NCBI RefSeq assembly: GCF_014932895.1
Contig: NZ_JACYOF010000008.1
Coordinates: 124,001-188,000 of the forward strand
Reading direction: 5' to 3'
Length of the DNA: 64,000 nt
Source of the DNA: Bacillus thuringiensis
GTDB lineage: Bacteria; Bacillota; Bacilli; Bacillales; Bacillaceae_G
A program made the translations under genes and the position numbers. Positions 27,214-36,437 of this stretch are shown here, one piece after another. The notes under the pieces were generated by a model that saw only the letters and a program-made list of their open reading frames with translations, did not search any database and was not told the DNA's origin. How positions within the stretch are numbered: position 1 is the stretch's first letter; each line of letters opens with the position of its first letter.

Positions 27214-28416
27214 CTATTCATACTTTGGCATTTTCGTAATTTGCGCCACACCTGAAGCAATAGCCGCTTTCGCTACCGCTTCTGCAACACTTGGAACAAC
27301 TCTTTTATCTAATGGATTTGGAATTATATAATTCGCATTACGCTCTTCATCCGTAATAATGTTAGCGATCCCATATGCTGCCGCTAACTTCATCTCTTCT
27401 GTAATATCAGTCGCGCGTACATCTAACGCACCGCGGAATATTCCAGGGAACGCCAATACATTATTTACTTGATTCGAATAATCAGAACGCCCTGTTCCTA
27501 CTACAGCTGCTCCGGCTGCTAATGCATCCTCCGGGAATATTTCTGGAATTGGATTCGCCATTGCAAACACAATTGGTTTCTCATTCATCATCTGCACAAG
27601 ATCTTTCGTTAATACGTTAGGAGCAGATACACCAATGAAAATGTCAGCATGCTGAATCGCTTCCTTTAATGTTCCACGTACGTAATCTCTATTTGTCTTC
27701 TTTGAAACTTCGATTTGCGCTTCGTTCATCCATGTTTCACCTTCGCAAACAATACCTTCTAAACTAACTAACGTAATGTGTTTTGCACCAGCTTTTAATA
27801 ATAGTTTTCCAATTGCAATTCCTGCCGAACCCGCACCGTTAATAACAATTTTCACATCATCCATCTGTTTAATTACGACTTTTAATGCATTAATAACAGC
27901 TGCTAAAACGACAATAGCTGTTCCATGTTGATCATCATGGAATACAGGAATATTCGTTTCTTCCTTTAACCGTTTTTCAATTTCAAAACAACGTGGTGCT
28001 GCAATATCTTCTAAATTGATACCTGCGAATGTAGGCTCTAAATTTTTTACAAGGGTAACGATTTCATCTACATCAGTCGTTCCTAAACATAATGGGAACG
28101 CATCTACATTCGCAAACTTCTTAAATAAAATACTTTTTCCTTCCATAACAGGCATAGCCGCTTTCGGTCCAATATTCCCTAAACCAAGTACTGCAGTTCC
28201 ATCTGAAACAACTGCTACCATATTCCCACGTGCTGTATAGTCATAAGCTGTTTCCTCATCTGCTGCAATTGCTTTGCAAGACTCAGCTACCCCTGGTGTA
28301 TACGTCAGGCTTAAATCATCCGCTGAATTCACTTCTACTTTACTTGTAATTTCAATTTTCCCTACTAACTCTTTATGCAATAACAATGATCTTTCATTAA
28401 TTTGATTTTCTAACAT
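27214..28416 (-). CDS. NAD(P)-dependent malic enzyme (short YtsJ-type)
   Basis: This 400-residue cytoplasmic enzyme decarboxylates malate to pyruvate. LTYTPGVAESCKAIA at the N-terminus and FHDDQHGTAIVVLAA are malic enzyme signatures, and INGAGSAGIAIGKLLL is the dinucleotide loop. Its length places it with the short YtsJ/MleA type rather than the roughly 570-residue MaeA/MalS type. It lies 58 bases downstream of the malate transporter gene with only a U-poor hairpin between, so the two form a malate uptake and use unit. The start has GGGGAG upstream. Confidence 0.92.
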   Translation of the reverse strand: MLENQINERSLLLHKELVGKIEITSKVEVNSADDLSLTYTPGVAESCKAIAADEETAYDYTARGNMVAVVSDGTAVLGLGNIGPKAAMPVMEGKSILFKKFANVDAFPLCLGTTDVDEIVTLVKNLEPTFAGINLEDIAAPRCFEIEKRLKEETNIPVFHDDQHGTAIVVLAAVINALKVVIKQMDDVKIVINGAGSAGIAIGKLLLKAGAKHITLVSLEGIVCEGETWMNEAQIEVSKKTNRDYVRGTLKEAIQHADIFIGVSAPNVLTKDLVQMMNEKPIVFAMANPIPEIFPEDALAAGAAVVGTGRSDYSNQVNNVLAFPGIFRGALDVRATDITEEMKLAAAYGIANIITDEERNANYIIPNPLDKRVVPSVAEAVAKAAIASGVAQITKMPKYE

Positions 28417-28440
28417 ACTTATAATCTCCCCTTAATTTGA

Positions 28441-28470
28441 CAAGCTAGCTATATGAATATAGCTAGCTTG
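28441..28470 (-). terminator. Hairpin between maeN and the malic enzyme gene
   Basis: CAAGCTAGCTATAT and ATATAGCTAGCTTG form a perfect 14-bp stem. There is no U-run on the minus strand, so it probably protects or partly attenuates the transcript. Confidence 0.5.
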
Positions 28471-28474
28471 TTGA

Positions 28475-29821
28475 TCATGAAAACATTTTCAATAAAATTG
28501 TCGCTGTTACAACCATTGCCGCTCCACCTAGACGCGTTGAAATTTGCGCGAACGGCATTAATTCCATACGATTTGAAGCTGATAGAATAGCAACATCTCC
28601 AGTTCCACCTAACCCACTATGACATCCAGTTACAATCGCTGATTCAACTGGATACATTTTCATCACTTTCCCTACAAGAAAACCTGTTGTTACCATTGTA
28701 AGAACAACCGATGCACACACAGCAACATACCCTATAGAAAGAACTGCTGCTACATCTTTTAACGGAATATATAGCAATCCTAAACCGACCATTAACGGCC
28801 AAGTTAAATTCTTTGAAATAAATTTATATAAATGGAATGCTCCTTGCTCCATTTTTGCTGGCATTAATTTAAAGTACTTCACAAGTGCTGCTGAGAAAAT
28901 CATAATGATTGCCCCAGGAATACCGATGAACTTAGAAGCAAATCCTCCGAAGATGAAGAACGTACATGCAATTAATAAACCTGCTCCCATTAATGAGAAG
29001 TCAATTGGCTTCTCTGTATTTTGTTCTTTTAATAATTCTGCTTGATTGTCTGTTTTCACTAATACACCGTTACCACTAAGCTCAGGTTTCTTCTCACCTA
29101 AACGTTTCATATAGCCTGCGCTCACAATCGCAAACATATTTCCGATAATAGCCGCAGGGATAAGCTGTGATACAAATGTTGCTGATGATTCATTTAAAAT
29201 ATCGCTGTAAGCTAACGACAATGGTAAAATCCCTTCGCCAATACCACCACTCACAATAGGGACAATAATAAAGAAGAAAGTCTTCTTCATTTCAAACCCA
29301 AATAGTGAACCAACTAATAAGCCTACTGCTATAGAAGCTAACGTTCCTACTACTAAAGGAATAAACATACGAACAAAACCTTGTACTAACACTTTACGGT
29401 TCATTCCTAAAATACTTCCAACTACTAAACAAGAAATATATAAATATAAAAAGTTCGATTTTTTCATTAACATAGTCGCAGCTTCCATTGAAGCTGGATT
29501 CATCCAGTTAAAAAATACAAGTAACGATGGAATAAATAATGAAAGAATTGCTGGACCACCGATATTTTTTAAAATTGGAATTCTCATCCCAATGTCCCCT
29601 AAGAAAATACCCATAATCATAATAACTGCAAATCCACCAATCATATCTGCTGGTAATTTGTTATATACAGATGCCCCATAAATAATAGCGGCCAATACTA
29701 CATATAACGGTAAAGGTATAACACCGATTTTTACATTCATCATTTTAGAAGCGAAAGATTCCCTTTGCACTTCATTTCCCTCAGGAAATGATACCGCTTC
29801 CACATTCTTTTGAATCCCCAT
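28475..29821 (-). CDS. maeN: Na+/malate symporter, 2-hydroxycarboxylate transporter family
   Basis: This 448-residue membrane transporter has about 11 helices. It has the two GGxG-type loops of the 2HCT family (SGGIGEGILPL near the middle and GLGGTGDVAILSAS near the end), which form the substrate and ion site. Length equals that of B. subtilis MaeN as I recall it. It lies next to the MalK-MalR system and a malic enzyme, so malate is the likely substrate; citrate (CimH-like) cannot be excluded. The upstream region carries three TTTTGTAA repeats and a cre-like site. Confidence 0.88.
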   Translation of the reverse strand: MGIQKNVEAVSFPEGNEVQRESFASKMMNVKIGVIPLPLYVVLAAIIYGASVYNKLPADMIGGFAVIMIMGIFLGDIGMRIPILKNIGGPAILSLFIPSLLVFFNWMNPASMEAATMLMKKSNFLYLYISCLVVGSILGMNRKVLVQGFVRMFIPLVVGTLASIAVGLLVGSLFGFEMKKTFFFIIVPIVSGGIGEGILPLSLAYSDILNESSATFVSQLIPAAIIGNMFAIVSAGYMKRLGEKKPELSGNGVLVKTDNQAELLKEQNTEKPIDFSLMGAGLLIACTFFIFGGFASKFIGIPGAIIMIFSAALVKYFKLMPAKMEQGAFHLYKFISKNLTWPLMVGLGLLYIPLKDVAAVLSIGYVAVCASVVLTMVTTGFLVGKVMKMYPVESAIVTGCHSGLGGTGDVAILSASNRMELMPFAQISTRLGGAAMVVTATILLKMFS

Positions 29822-29852
29822 ATGGCACCCCCTTGTTTTCTTAATAACAATA

Positions 29853-29866
29853 TTAAAACGCTTTCA
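29853..29866. promoter_or_regulatory. cre-like site upstream of maeN
   Basis: On the minus strand TGAAAGCGTTTTAA matches the left half and core of the cre consensus, with the final CA replaced. It lies between the TTTTGTAA repeats and the maeN start. Confidence 0.5.
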
Positions 29867-29880
29867 ATAGTAAAAATAGT

Positions 29881-29909
29881 TTTTGTAAGTTTTGTAACTA
29901 CTTTTGTAA
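29881..29909. promoter_or_regulatory. Candidate MalR binding repeats
   Basis: TTTTGTAA occurs three times in tandem (29881, 29890, 29902) between the malR terminator and maeN. Tandem A/T-rich direct repeats upstream of the transporter gene are what a CitT/DctR-type regulator would bind; this is inference. Confidence 0.45.
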
Positions 29910-29911
29910 TT

Positions 29912-29949
29912 AAAAAAAGTATAAGCGACTTATAATAAGTCGCTTATAC
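29912..29949 (-). terminator. Terminator of malK-malR
   Basis: GTATAAGCGACTTAT and ATAAGTCGCTTATAC form a perfect stem, followed on the minus strand by seven T. It overlaps the malR stop. Confidence 0.88.
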
Positions 29950-30651
29950 GTAAAAATTTATTTTATTTTGATCAATACATCTTAATTTACTCACCGGTCT
30001 TCCCACATTTTGATACACCATTTCATTCTCTAATACTCCAATTTCAGTCAAAAACATTACATATTTTCGAATAGAAACTCTTGAAACTCCTACTAATCGC
30101 GCCATTTCATCTGTTGTAAATGCTTGTCCCTTAAGCGACTCAATTTTCTTCCAAATTAGTTGTAATGTTTGCTTCGTTAATCCTTTTGGAAGCTCTTTAT
30201 TAACGAAAGATTCTCTTTTTTCTTTTTGTAAAAGTAGTGAATCTAATTCCGATTGACTAATTTTTTGTTGTTCTTTCATGAAAATGAATTTTTCTCGATA
30301 TACAGTTAACGCCTCTTTAAATCGTTCAAATGTAAATGGTTTAATTAAATAATCTACTACGCCGTATTGTAATGCTTTTTTAATACTCCCCATATCATGC
30401 ACAGCTGAAATCATCATGATATCAATTTCTTTTTCTTGATTCCGAATGTACATTAACAGCTCAAATCCAGTCTCTTCAGGCATAAAAATATCAAGTAATA
30501 CTAATTCTACTTGGGATTTCTCTAATACTTCTATCGCCTCTTTTACTGATTTAGCTGCATGAACAAGTTCAAACCCTCCTACTTGCTCTAAATAATGTGT
30601 ATTTAACATTGCTACCATCGGATCATCTTCTACAATTAAAACTTTAATCAT
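29944..30651 (-). CDS. malR: CitB/DctR-type response regulator of malate uptake
   Basis: This 235-residue regulator has a receiver domain (VEDDPMVAML, phosphoacceptor D in LLDIFMPEETG, ..KPFTFERF) and a C-terminal helix-turn-helix of the CitT/MalR class (FTTDEMARLVGVSRVSIRKYVMFL). In B. subtilis the MalK-MalR pair activates maeN in response to malate. It overlaps malK by 4 bases, so they are coupled. The probable target is maeN, directly downstream behind a strong terminator. Confidence 0.88.
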   Translation of the reverse strand: MIKVLIVEDDPMVAMLNTHYLEQVGGFELVHAAKSVKEAIEVLEKSQVELVLLDIFMPEETGFELLMYIRNQEKEIDIMMISAVHDMGSIKKALQYGVVDYLIKPFTFERFKEALTVYREKFIFMKEQQKISQSELDSLLLQKEKRESFVNKELPKGLTKQTLQLIWKKIESLKGQAFTTDEMARLVGVSRVSIRKYVMFLTEIGVLENEMVYQNVGRPVSKLRCIDQNKINFYV

Positions 30652-32261
30652 ATTTGCTTCTCATCCCTACCTTTAGGTATTTCAACTGTAATCGTTGTTC
30701 CCTCTCCTACCAATGAATGAATATGAATTTCCCCATTTATTCGCTGTATACTTTCTTTTACAAGATACAAACCATAACCGCGATTATCCCCCTTTGTAGA
30801 ATAACCTTTTGTAAATAATACATCCATTTCATCTTCTTGTATGCCATTCCCCGTATCTTGTACTGTAATAGTTAATGTATCCCCATATTGTATCCCAGCT
30901 TCAACTTGCTTATTTTCACAATTCGTCACTGCCTCTAATGCATTATCAATTAAATTTCCGACAATCGTAATAAGTTCATGAATGATACCTTCATCATATA
31001 TTTCTGGCATGTAAGAATCTTCACTTATAATTAACTTTATATTTTTCTCTCTAGCATAGCTAAGTTTACCTAGTAAAAAACCAGCAAATACTGGACTTTT
31101 TATTCTTTTCATAACCCCACCAATTTCATATTGATGCTCTGATACCATACCACTTACATACTTCTGCAACTCTTCATACTGTTTCATATGTGTAAGCCCT
31201 AATACGACATGCATTTTATTCATAAATTCATGAGATTGTGCCCGTAACGCTTCTGCATATAGCCTAATCCCAGTTAGTTCCTCTGCTAATTTTCTAATCT
31301 CTGTTTTATCACGAAATGTTGCAATTGCACCAACTATTTCTCCTTTTACATATAAAGGAACACGATTCGTAACAATCGTAATTCCATAAATATTTTGTTC
31401 TTCGTTTAATTGTATCTCTCCTGTTTGCAATACTTCTTTTATACGTGAATTAGGCATATACAATTCAACATCTTTACCAATAAAGTCGTCTTTAAGTCCG
31501 CTTTTCTTAAATATCCGTTTTGCCTCATTATTAATTAATGTTACTTTTGCCTCTTTATCTACGGCAATAATACCTTCTTTTACTGATTGTAGCATCGCAT
31601 TTCTTTCTTCTAAAATTTTAGCTATCCTATGTGGCTCAAGACCAAATAAACTTTTCTTTATATGTCTAGCAAGTAGCATTGCTCCTATAATGCCAACTAG
31701 CACTCCAACTCCGACACCAATATAAATAATATGTCTACTTTCCTTAACTCTCTCTTTTACATTATCTGCTGAAATACCAACAGCAACTGCACCAATCTGT
31801 TCACCTGTGTCAGCAAAAACAGGAACGAATACTCGCATTGAAATCCCTAAAGTCCCCTCTGCTAACGATACGTGTTCCTTTCCCTTCAATACAGTTCCTT
31901 CATCCCCTCCAACGAAATGATGACCTATTTTTTGAGGATTTGGATGAGATTTTCTTATTCCAGCCATGTCCATAACGACAATAAATTGAACACCTGTATT
32001 TTTTAATATCCTATTTGTATACGTTTGAATTGCAAATGTATCTGATTTCCCCATTAAACCATCGATTACAACTGAATCATTCGCTACAATATGTGCAATA
32101 GTTTTTGCCTTCTCTGCTTGGCTTTCTTCCGTCGTTCGTTCAACATTATGGCTAATTAACATATCTGTTACGAGTAAAGAAAAAATTACAACTGTGCATA
32201 CTAATAATGTAATCGTTTTCCATAAATTCCATAGTTTTTTTCTTTTTCTCATCCCTTCCAT
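30648..32261 (-). CDS. malK: DcuS/CitA-type sensor kinase for malate
   Basis: This roughly 537-residue membrane sensor has two helices flanking an extracytoplasmic sCache/PAS-like sensor (about 35-170) with FIVVMDMAGIRKSHPNPQKIGHHFVGGDE, typical of di- and tricarboxylate sensors. A cytoplasmic PAS domain, an SPOB-type dimer helix (LRAQSHEFMNKMHVVLGL with the histidine) and an ATPase domain (NLIDNALEA, DTGNGI, GYGLYLVKE) follow. The start is uncertain: GGGGGAG lies only 2 bases before the ATG at 32261 and 11 before the ATG at 32252. The reading frame extends to 32330 without a ribosome site. Confidence 0.87.
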   Translation of the reverse strand: MEGMRKRKKLWNLWKTITLLVCTVVIFSLLVTDMLISHNVERTTEESQAEKAKTIAHIVANDSVVIDGLMGKSDTFAIQTYTNRILKNTGVQFIVVMDMAGIRKSHPNPQKIGHHFVGGDEGTVLKGKEHVSLAEGTLGISMRVFVPVFADTGEQIGAVAVGISADNVKERVKESRHIIYIGVGVGVLVGIIGAMLLARHIKKSLFGLEPHRIAKILEERNAMLQSVKEGIIAVDKEAKVTLINNEAKRIFKKSGLKDDFIGKDVELYMPNSRIKEVLQTGEIQLNEEQNIYGITIVTNRVPLYVKGEIVGAIATFRDKTEIRKLAEELTGIRLYAEALRAQSHEFMNKMHVVLGLTHMKQYEELQKYVSGMVSEHQYEIGGVMKRIKSPVFAGFLLGKLSYAREKNIKLIISEDSYMPEIYDEGIIHELITIVGNLIDNALEAVTNCENKQVEAGIQYGDTLTITVQDTGNGIQEDEMDVLFTKGYSTKGDNRGYGLYLVKESIQRINGEIHIHSLVGEGTTITVEIPKGRDEKQI

Positions 32262-32400
32262 GACTCCCCCAATTATTAAATGGTAAAATAAGTAGAATGA
32301 TACCATCTTCACTTGATATTTTCCAATCAATAAAACAATCTATAATAATAAAATGTATTTTTCACTTAAATCATGTCATTCTTAAAAGTTCGTATTATAA

Positions 32401-32436
32401 AATAAGAGAGCTTCTATGTATAGAAACTCTCTTATT
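32401..32436. terminator. Terminator downstream of the C39-like peptidase locus / upstream of malK
   Basis: AATAAGAGAG and CTCTCTTATT with inner TTCTAT/ATAGAA form a long stem with T on both sides. It ends the peptidase operon on the minus strand. Confidence 0.75.
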
Positions 32437-32504
32437 TTATATCATTTTCTTATCCTAATTTACTAACTTAATTTCGTCACCCACTCTATCCTTTTCTCCC
32501 TAAT

Positions 32505-33260
32505 TTATTTTGAGTCTTTCACATAACTAACAGCCTGGCTCCCCATCTGTATCCACGCTTGTTCAAAGTTTTCCCTCGGAACGTTTACATCTAAGCTATC
32601 ATTAAGAGGATCTCGAATATATACAGATTCCTTATCATATCCAACAAGTACAACACAATGTTCATTATAAGTAATAGAAACATCCCCACTATTTGTTTCC
32701 CATGTAGTAAATTCATCTTCATCCAATGGTGCATATGTTGCATTCGTAATCATTACTACCGGTTGTCCTGCTTTTACACTCTTATAAATTTCTTCTATAC
32801 TCTTACCTGTTAAGTCCACAGCTTTATTAGGTAAATATTTTTTCGCTAATTGAAAAAGTGGTTCATGATATACACCGTATCCGGATTCAGAAAATGTATA
32901 AATATTCCCTACAAATCCTTCATTCGGATTCCCACGTACACCATCGTCTATAAAATCCACTTTTTTTATTTCATTTGCCAATTCTACCTTATCTACAGAA
33001 ACACCCGCGTATTGTAACATCATCGCTAAGCTTGTCACTTCACAACCTCTATCTAGCTCTGGTAATTGCTGAATTAAAGGTACATTTGATAAGATGACCT
33101 TTTCATCATTATTACTAAGCTCCGCTCGTTTTCCGTTTTGTACATTTGAAAATATTAACTTCTCTACATACTTTGTAATTCCGTTTGTATATACACTCCA
33201 TACTACTATACATAGTAACAGCATATATATATACCACTTCAATTTCCGTATCCCTCTCAC
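32505..33260 (-). CDS. Membrane-anchored C39-like cysteine peptidase
   Basis: This 251-residue protein has one N-terminal helix (about 8-28) and an extracytoplasmic papain-like domain of the peptidase C39-like type. LDRGCEVTSLAMMLQYAG carries the catalytic cysteine, NEHCVVLVGYD the histidine and RDPL the aspartate. Such domains cut peptides or act as isopeptidases; the target is unknown. It starts 7 bases after the stop of the exported 28-residue-repeat protein, so the two are co-expressed and the repeats are the obvious candidate substrate or partner. It is not an ABC bacteriocin exporter, because no ATPase is attached. Confidence 0.75.
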   Translation of the reverse strand: MRGIRKLKWYIYMLLLCIVVWSVYTNGITKYVEKLIFSNVQNGKRAELSNNDEKVILSNVPLIQQLPELDRGCEVTSLAMMLQYAGVSVDKVELANEIKKVDFIDDGVRGNPNEGFVGNIYTFSESGYGVYHEPLFQLAKKYLPNKAVDLTGKSIEEIYKSVKAGQPVVMITNATYAPLDEDEFTTWETNSGDVSITYNEHCVVLVGYDKESVYIRDPLNDSLDVNVPRENFEQAWIQMGSQAVSYVKDSK

Positions 33261-33267
33261 GCCCTTT

Positions 33268-34089
33268 TTAATTCGTTAAATAGGAATAAAATGCGTCAGC
33301 ATCTGTTCGAATCATCGGTACAAAATTTAATTCTTTTCCTCTTTCAGGATACTCCTTTTTTATTTTTTCTGCCACATCTTGAATGTTCATATTTGTTTTG
33401 TCCATATTAAGCTCATCTGCCATTTGTAGCACTTTTTGTTCGTTAATTTCTCTTAATACTTGATATATATCTTTACCATACAAATCAATATGATATTTTT
33501 TTGCTTCTTCCTGTACTTTTTGTTCGTACACTTCTTGTGCTAACTCTTCTATCTCTTTTCCTTTTTGAGAAATCCCTAACTTTCCTGCTTCTTCTCTTAC
33601 TTTCGTTCCATAGATTTCTTCTGCAATGTCTTCTATCTCTTTTCCTTCAGTCGAAACGCCTAATTTCTCTGCTTCATTATTAATTTTGATTGCATTGATT
33701 TGGCTTATTAAATCCACAATCGATGTGTTCTCTACAGATATCCCTAGGTTTAACGCTTCTTGTTTCACTTTTGTTTCATAAATTTCTTCTGAAAGAGTTC
33801 CAACATCTTTTCCTTCAATCGAAATTCCTAACTGTTCTGCTTCTCTTCCTACTTCCGTTTCATGAATTTCTTTTTCCAGCGTAATTTGTTCTTTTCCTTC
33901 CGTTTCAATACCTAATTTCTCTGCTTTTCCTTCTGTATCCATTGCATGTATCTTTTCATTGTTTAATTGTTCTTTACTACGCTGCGCATAACCCGTCTTT
34001 CCTTTTGGTGTTTCAGAAGGAGAAGCACCCCCTAATATACTAAAACTCATTACTCCAATAGTGAATACCGTCATCATTTTCTTTTTCAA
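33268..34089 (-). CDS. Exported protein of seven 28-residue helical repeats
   Basis: This 273-residue protein has a signal peptide (about 1-22) and a short linker. Residues 55-250 are seven repeats of exactly 28 residues with the pattern xAexLGIsxeGKxIxxLaeEIyexKVxxE. A 23-residue tail (251-273) follows. The repeat is charged and predicted alpha-helical, two short helices per unit. It starts with TTG, with GGAGG eight bases upstream. It is the first gene of a two-gene unit with the C39-like peptidase. I do not recognise a family with known function. The constant period and the peptidase neighbour suggest a surface adaptor or a precursor cut into repeats; both ideas are inference. Confidence 0.75.
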   Translation of the reverse strand: MKKKMMTVFTIGVMSFSILGGASPSETPKGKTGYAQRSKEQLNNEKIHAMDTEGKAEKLGIETEGKEQITLEKEIHETEVGREAEQLGISIEGKDVGTLSEEIYETKVKQEALNLGISVENTSIVDLISQINAIKINNEAEKLGVSTEGKEIEDIAEEIYGTKVREEAGKLGISQKGKEIEELAQEVYEQKVQEEAKKYHIDLYGKDIYQVLREINEQKVLQMADELNMDKTNMNIQDVAEKIKKEYPERGKELNFVPMIRTDADAFYSYLTN

Positions 34090-34284
34090 AATTAATTCCT
34101 CCCTCTTACACTTTCTTTTCCATCATTCCCATAATTTTTTTAATACTATACATACATCTCATCACGGCTTGAGATAACATTATGCTCGATAAAATCTACT
34201 CAAATACACCTCTATAATCACTTCTTCATATAACGAACTTTCTTTATGTAATCCATAATATAAACACTTCCTTAACTTTCCCTT

Positions 34285-34319
34285 AAAAAAGACGACCTTG
34301 TAAAAACAAGATCGTCTTC
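34285..34319 (-). terminator. Terminator of the second OmpR-type two-component operon
   Basis: AAGACGACCTTG and CAAGATCGTCTT form an 11-12 bp stem. Minus-strand T residues follow. Confidence 0.8.
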
Positions 34320-34323
34320 TCAC

Positions 34324-35595
34324 TTATATTCTTTGGTTTTTAGGAAAGATTACTTCAAAGCAAGTGCCCTCTCCCCATTTGCTCTCTACTGATATTTTTC
34401 CGTAATGCTTCTCTACAATCCAATTGGCGATTGAAAGACCTAATCCAGCTCCTTCTGACGTACTTCTTGCTTTATCTCCTTGATAAAAACGATCAAATAA
34501 TTTCGGAATATCTTCTTCTTTAACCCCTATCCCATTATCTTTCACCCGTATACGAATTGAACTGCTCGTTTGCATGCAATCGATTTGAATATGCCCACCT
34601 TCATTCGTATACTTCATCGCATTATCTAACAATATGACCATCATTTGATGGATTCTCTCTCTATCACCCATAAACAATATGTCGCGTTCTACTTTTAAAA
34701 TCATCTTTTTTTCTTGATAAGAGGCAATTTCTTTATATGGATCTACGATTTCTTCTAACAATTTATCCAGTCCAAATGTTTTCTTGTCCATCTCAATCTG
34801 ATTGGAATCCGAACGTGCTAACAATAATAAATTGGCAACGAGCTTCGATAACCGCCTACATTCCTTTGAAATTGTGGAGATATCCATCGCTTTTTCCTCT
34901 ATCGTAGCGGATGGGGACTGGAATAATACATCTGTTTTTGATTGAATAACCGCAAGCGGTGTCCTTAGTTCATGCGATGCATCAGAGACGAACTGTTGCT
35001 GCTTCTCCCATGAATTTTGAATAGGCACAAGCGCTCTACCAGCTAGGAAAAAGCCAATGCCTATTGCACATAGACTTCCTATGCTACAGCCCATTATAAG
35101 AATTAAAGACAATGTATGCAGTACTTCTTTTTCAGTCGTAGTTTCACGTAATATTTGAAATATGACGTTCTCTCCCGAACGTGTAGTTCCGTGAACTGCC
35201 CCGGTTCTATAACTTTTTCCTTTTATTTTTATATCGTAGAAATTCCCAACTTTTTTTGGAAGTAACTTTATTTGGTTTTCCTCCAGAAAACTACGATCTC
35301 TAGCTCTCGGATCAATCTCTCGCAATTGATTACTTTCATCCCATACCAAGTAAAAAACCCTTGAATCCCCTATACGTAAATCTTTATTCAACTCAAATCG
35401 CGGGAGTCCTGGTCGCTTTTCTCTCGTTGTCTTTATAATAAAATCCTCTATCGATCCATCTACTCCCTTATAAATTTCATTGGATGTATATGAATACACT
35501 AAACTTCCTAATACCCCAATTAATATAATAAATACTAATGAATTTAATATAGTTAAACGAATTCGTGTTTTTTGAAACATGCTTCCCTTTTTCAT
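34324..35595 (-). CDS. Sensor histidine kinase
   Basis: This 423-residue kinase has two membrane helices (about 12-35 and 160-185), an extracytoplasmic domain of some 125 residues, HisKA with FVSDASHELRTPLAV, and an ATPase domain with VKDNGIGVKEEDIPKLFDRFYQGD and GAGLGLSIANWIV. The linker is short and lacks a clear HAMP. It overlaps the upstream regulator by 4 bases. The ATG at 35595 was kept; an ATG five codons later has AAAGGG before it and is possible. The signal is unknown. It lies upstream of the repeat-protein/peptidase genes in the same direction, but a terminator separates them. Confidence 0.88.
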   Translation of the reverse strand: MKKGSMFQKTRIRLTILNSLVFIILIGVLGSLVYSYTSNEIYKGVDGSIEDFIIKTTREKRPGLPRFELNKDLRIGDSRVFYLVWDESNQLREIDPRARDRSFLEENQIKLLPKKVGNFYDIKIKGKSYRTGAVHGTTRSGENVIFQILRETTTEKEVLHTLSLILIMGCSIGSLCAIGIGFFLAGRALVPIQNSWEKQQQFVSDASHELRTPLAVIQSKTDVLFQSPSATIEEKAMDISTISKECRRLSKLVANLLLLARSDSNQIEMDKKTFGLDKLLEEIVDPYKEIASYQEKKMILKVERDILFMGDRERIHQMMVILLDNAMKYTNEGGHIQIDCMQTSSSIRIRVKDNGIGVKEEDIPKLFDRFYQGDKARSTSEGAGLGLSIANWIVEKHYGKISVESKWGEGTCFEVIFPKNQRI

Positions 35596-36263
35596 TGTTC
35601 TTTTAATATATATCCAATACCTCGAACAGTTTGAATATCCTTCTGATAACCGAATGGCTCTAATTTTTTACGTAAATGATGTACATATACTTCTACAATC
35701 GCTACTGTTGTATCTGAATCAAATCCCCAAACACGATCAAAAATTTGTTCACGCATTAAAATCTTTCCACTATTTTGAATAAGATACTCTAGCAGCTCGT
35801 ATTGTTTTAATGTGAGCTTCATTGCTTCTCCATCTACTTGAACATCTTTATCTTTTCCAAACAATTCAATCCCTTTATATCGAATGGTCTGCTTTGTTGT
35901 TAAACTACTAGTTCTGCGTAGTAAAGCACGAATTCTCGCCTTTAGTTCTGGTGCTTGAAACGGCTTAACGATATAGTCGTCTCCGCCAAAATCCAATCCT
36001 TTCACTCGATCTTCTAAAGAATCCCTCGCTGTTAAAAATAATACTGGTGTTTCAATCTTTTCATCACGTATTTTTTGAATCACTTCAAACCCATCCATTC
36101 CTGGCATCATCACATCAAGTAGGATTGCGTCATAAATGTTTTGCAGTGCTAAAAATAATCCATCTTCTCCATTCAACGCTGTATCTACTTCAAACTCATC
36201 ACGTAAGATTTGTACAATAGACTCTAATAAAGAAGCATTATCTTCTACTACAAGTAAGCGCAT
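35592..36263 (-). CDS. OmpR/PhoB-family response regulator
   Basis: This 223-residue regulator has a receiver domain (VVEDNASLLES, phosphoacceptor D in LLDVMMPGMDG, LTARDS, VKPFQ) and a winged helix ending in VYVHHLRKKLEP..IQTVRGIGYIL. The ATG at 36263 was chosen because the longer GTG start would contain the GAAGGTGAG ribosome site. It forms an operon with the kinase at 34324. Targets are unknown; the repeat-protein/peptidase unit downstream is one candidate. Confidence 0.9.
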   Translation of the reverse strand: MRLLVVEDNASLLESIVQILRDEFEVDTALNGEDGLFLALQNIYDAILLDVMMPGMDGFEVIQKIRDEKIETPVLFLTARDSLEDRVKGLDFGGDDYIVKPFQAPELKARIRALLRRTSSLTTKQTIRYKGIELFGKDKDVQVDGEAMKLTLKQYELLEYLIQNSGKILMREQIFDRVWGFDSDTTVAIVEVYVHHLRKKLEPFGYQKDIQTVRGIGYILKEQ

Positions 36264-36437
36264 ATTCTCACCTTCCACAATCTATTCCAACTCTCTTTAT
36301 TATTGCATCTCTTCTTCTCATAAAAAAAGAATGTAGTCACATTATGTACTTTCATTTCCAACTATTCCCTTCTAAGGTATTGCTCTATATATAATTTTGA
36401 AGATTTATTATAAATGCTCTTTCTTAAATTTTGCTTA

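Noticed and set aside
32505-33260. Bacteriocin ABC exporter with C39 domain
   Set aside because: The protein is 251 residues with one membrane helix and no ATP-binding cassette.
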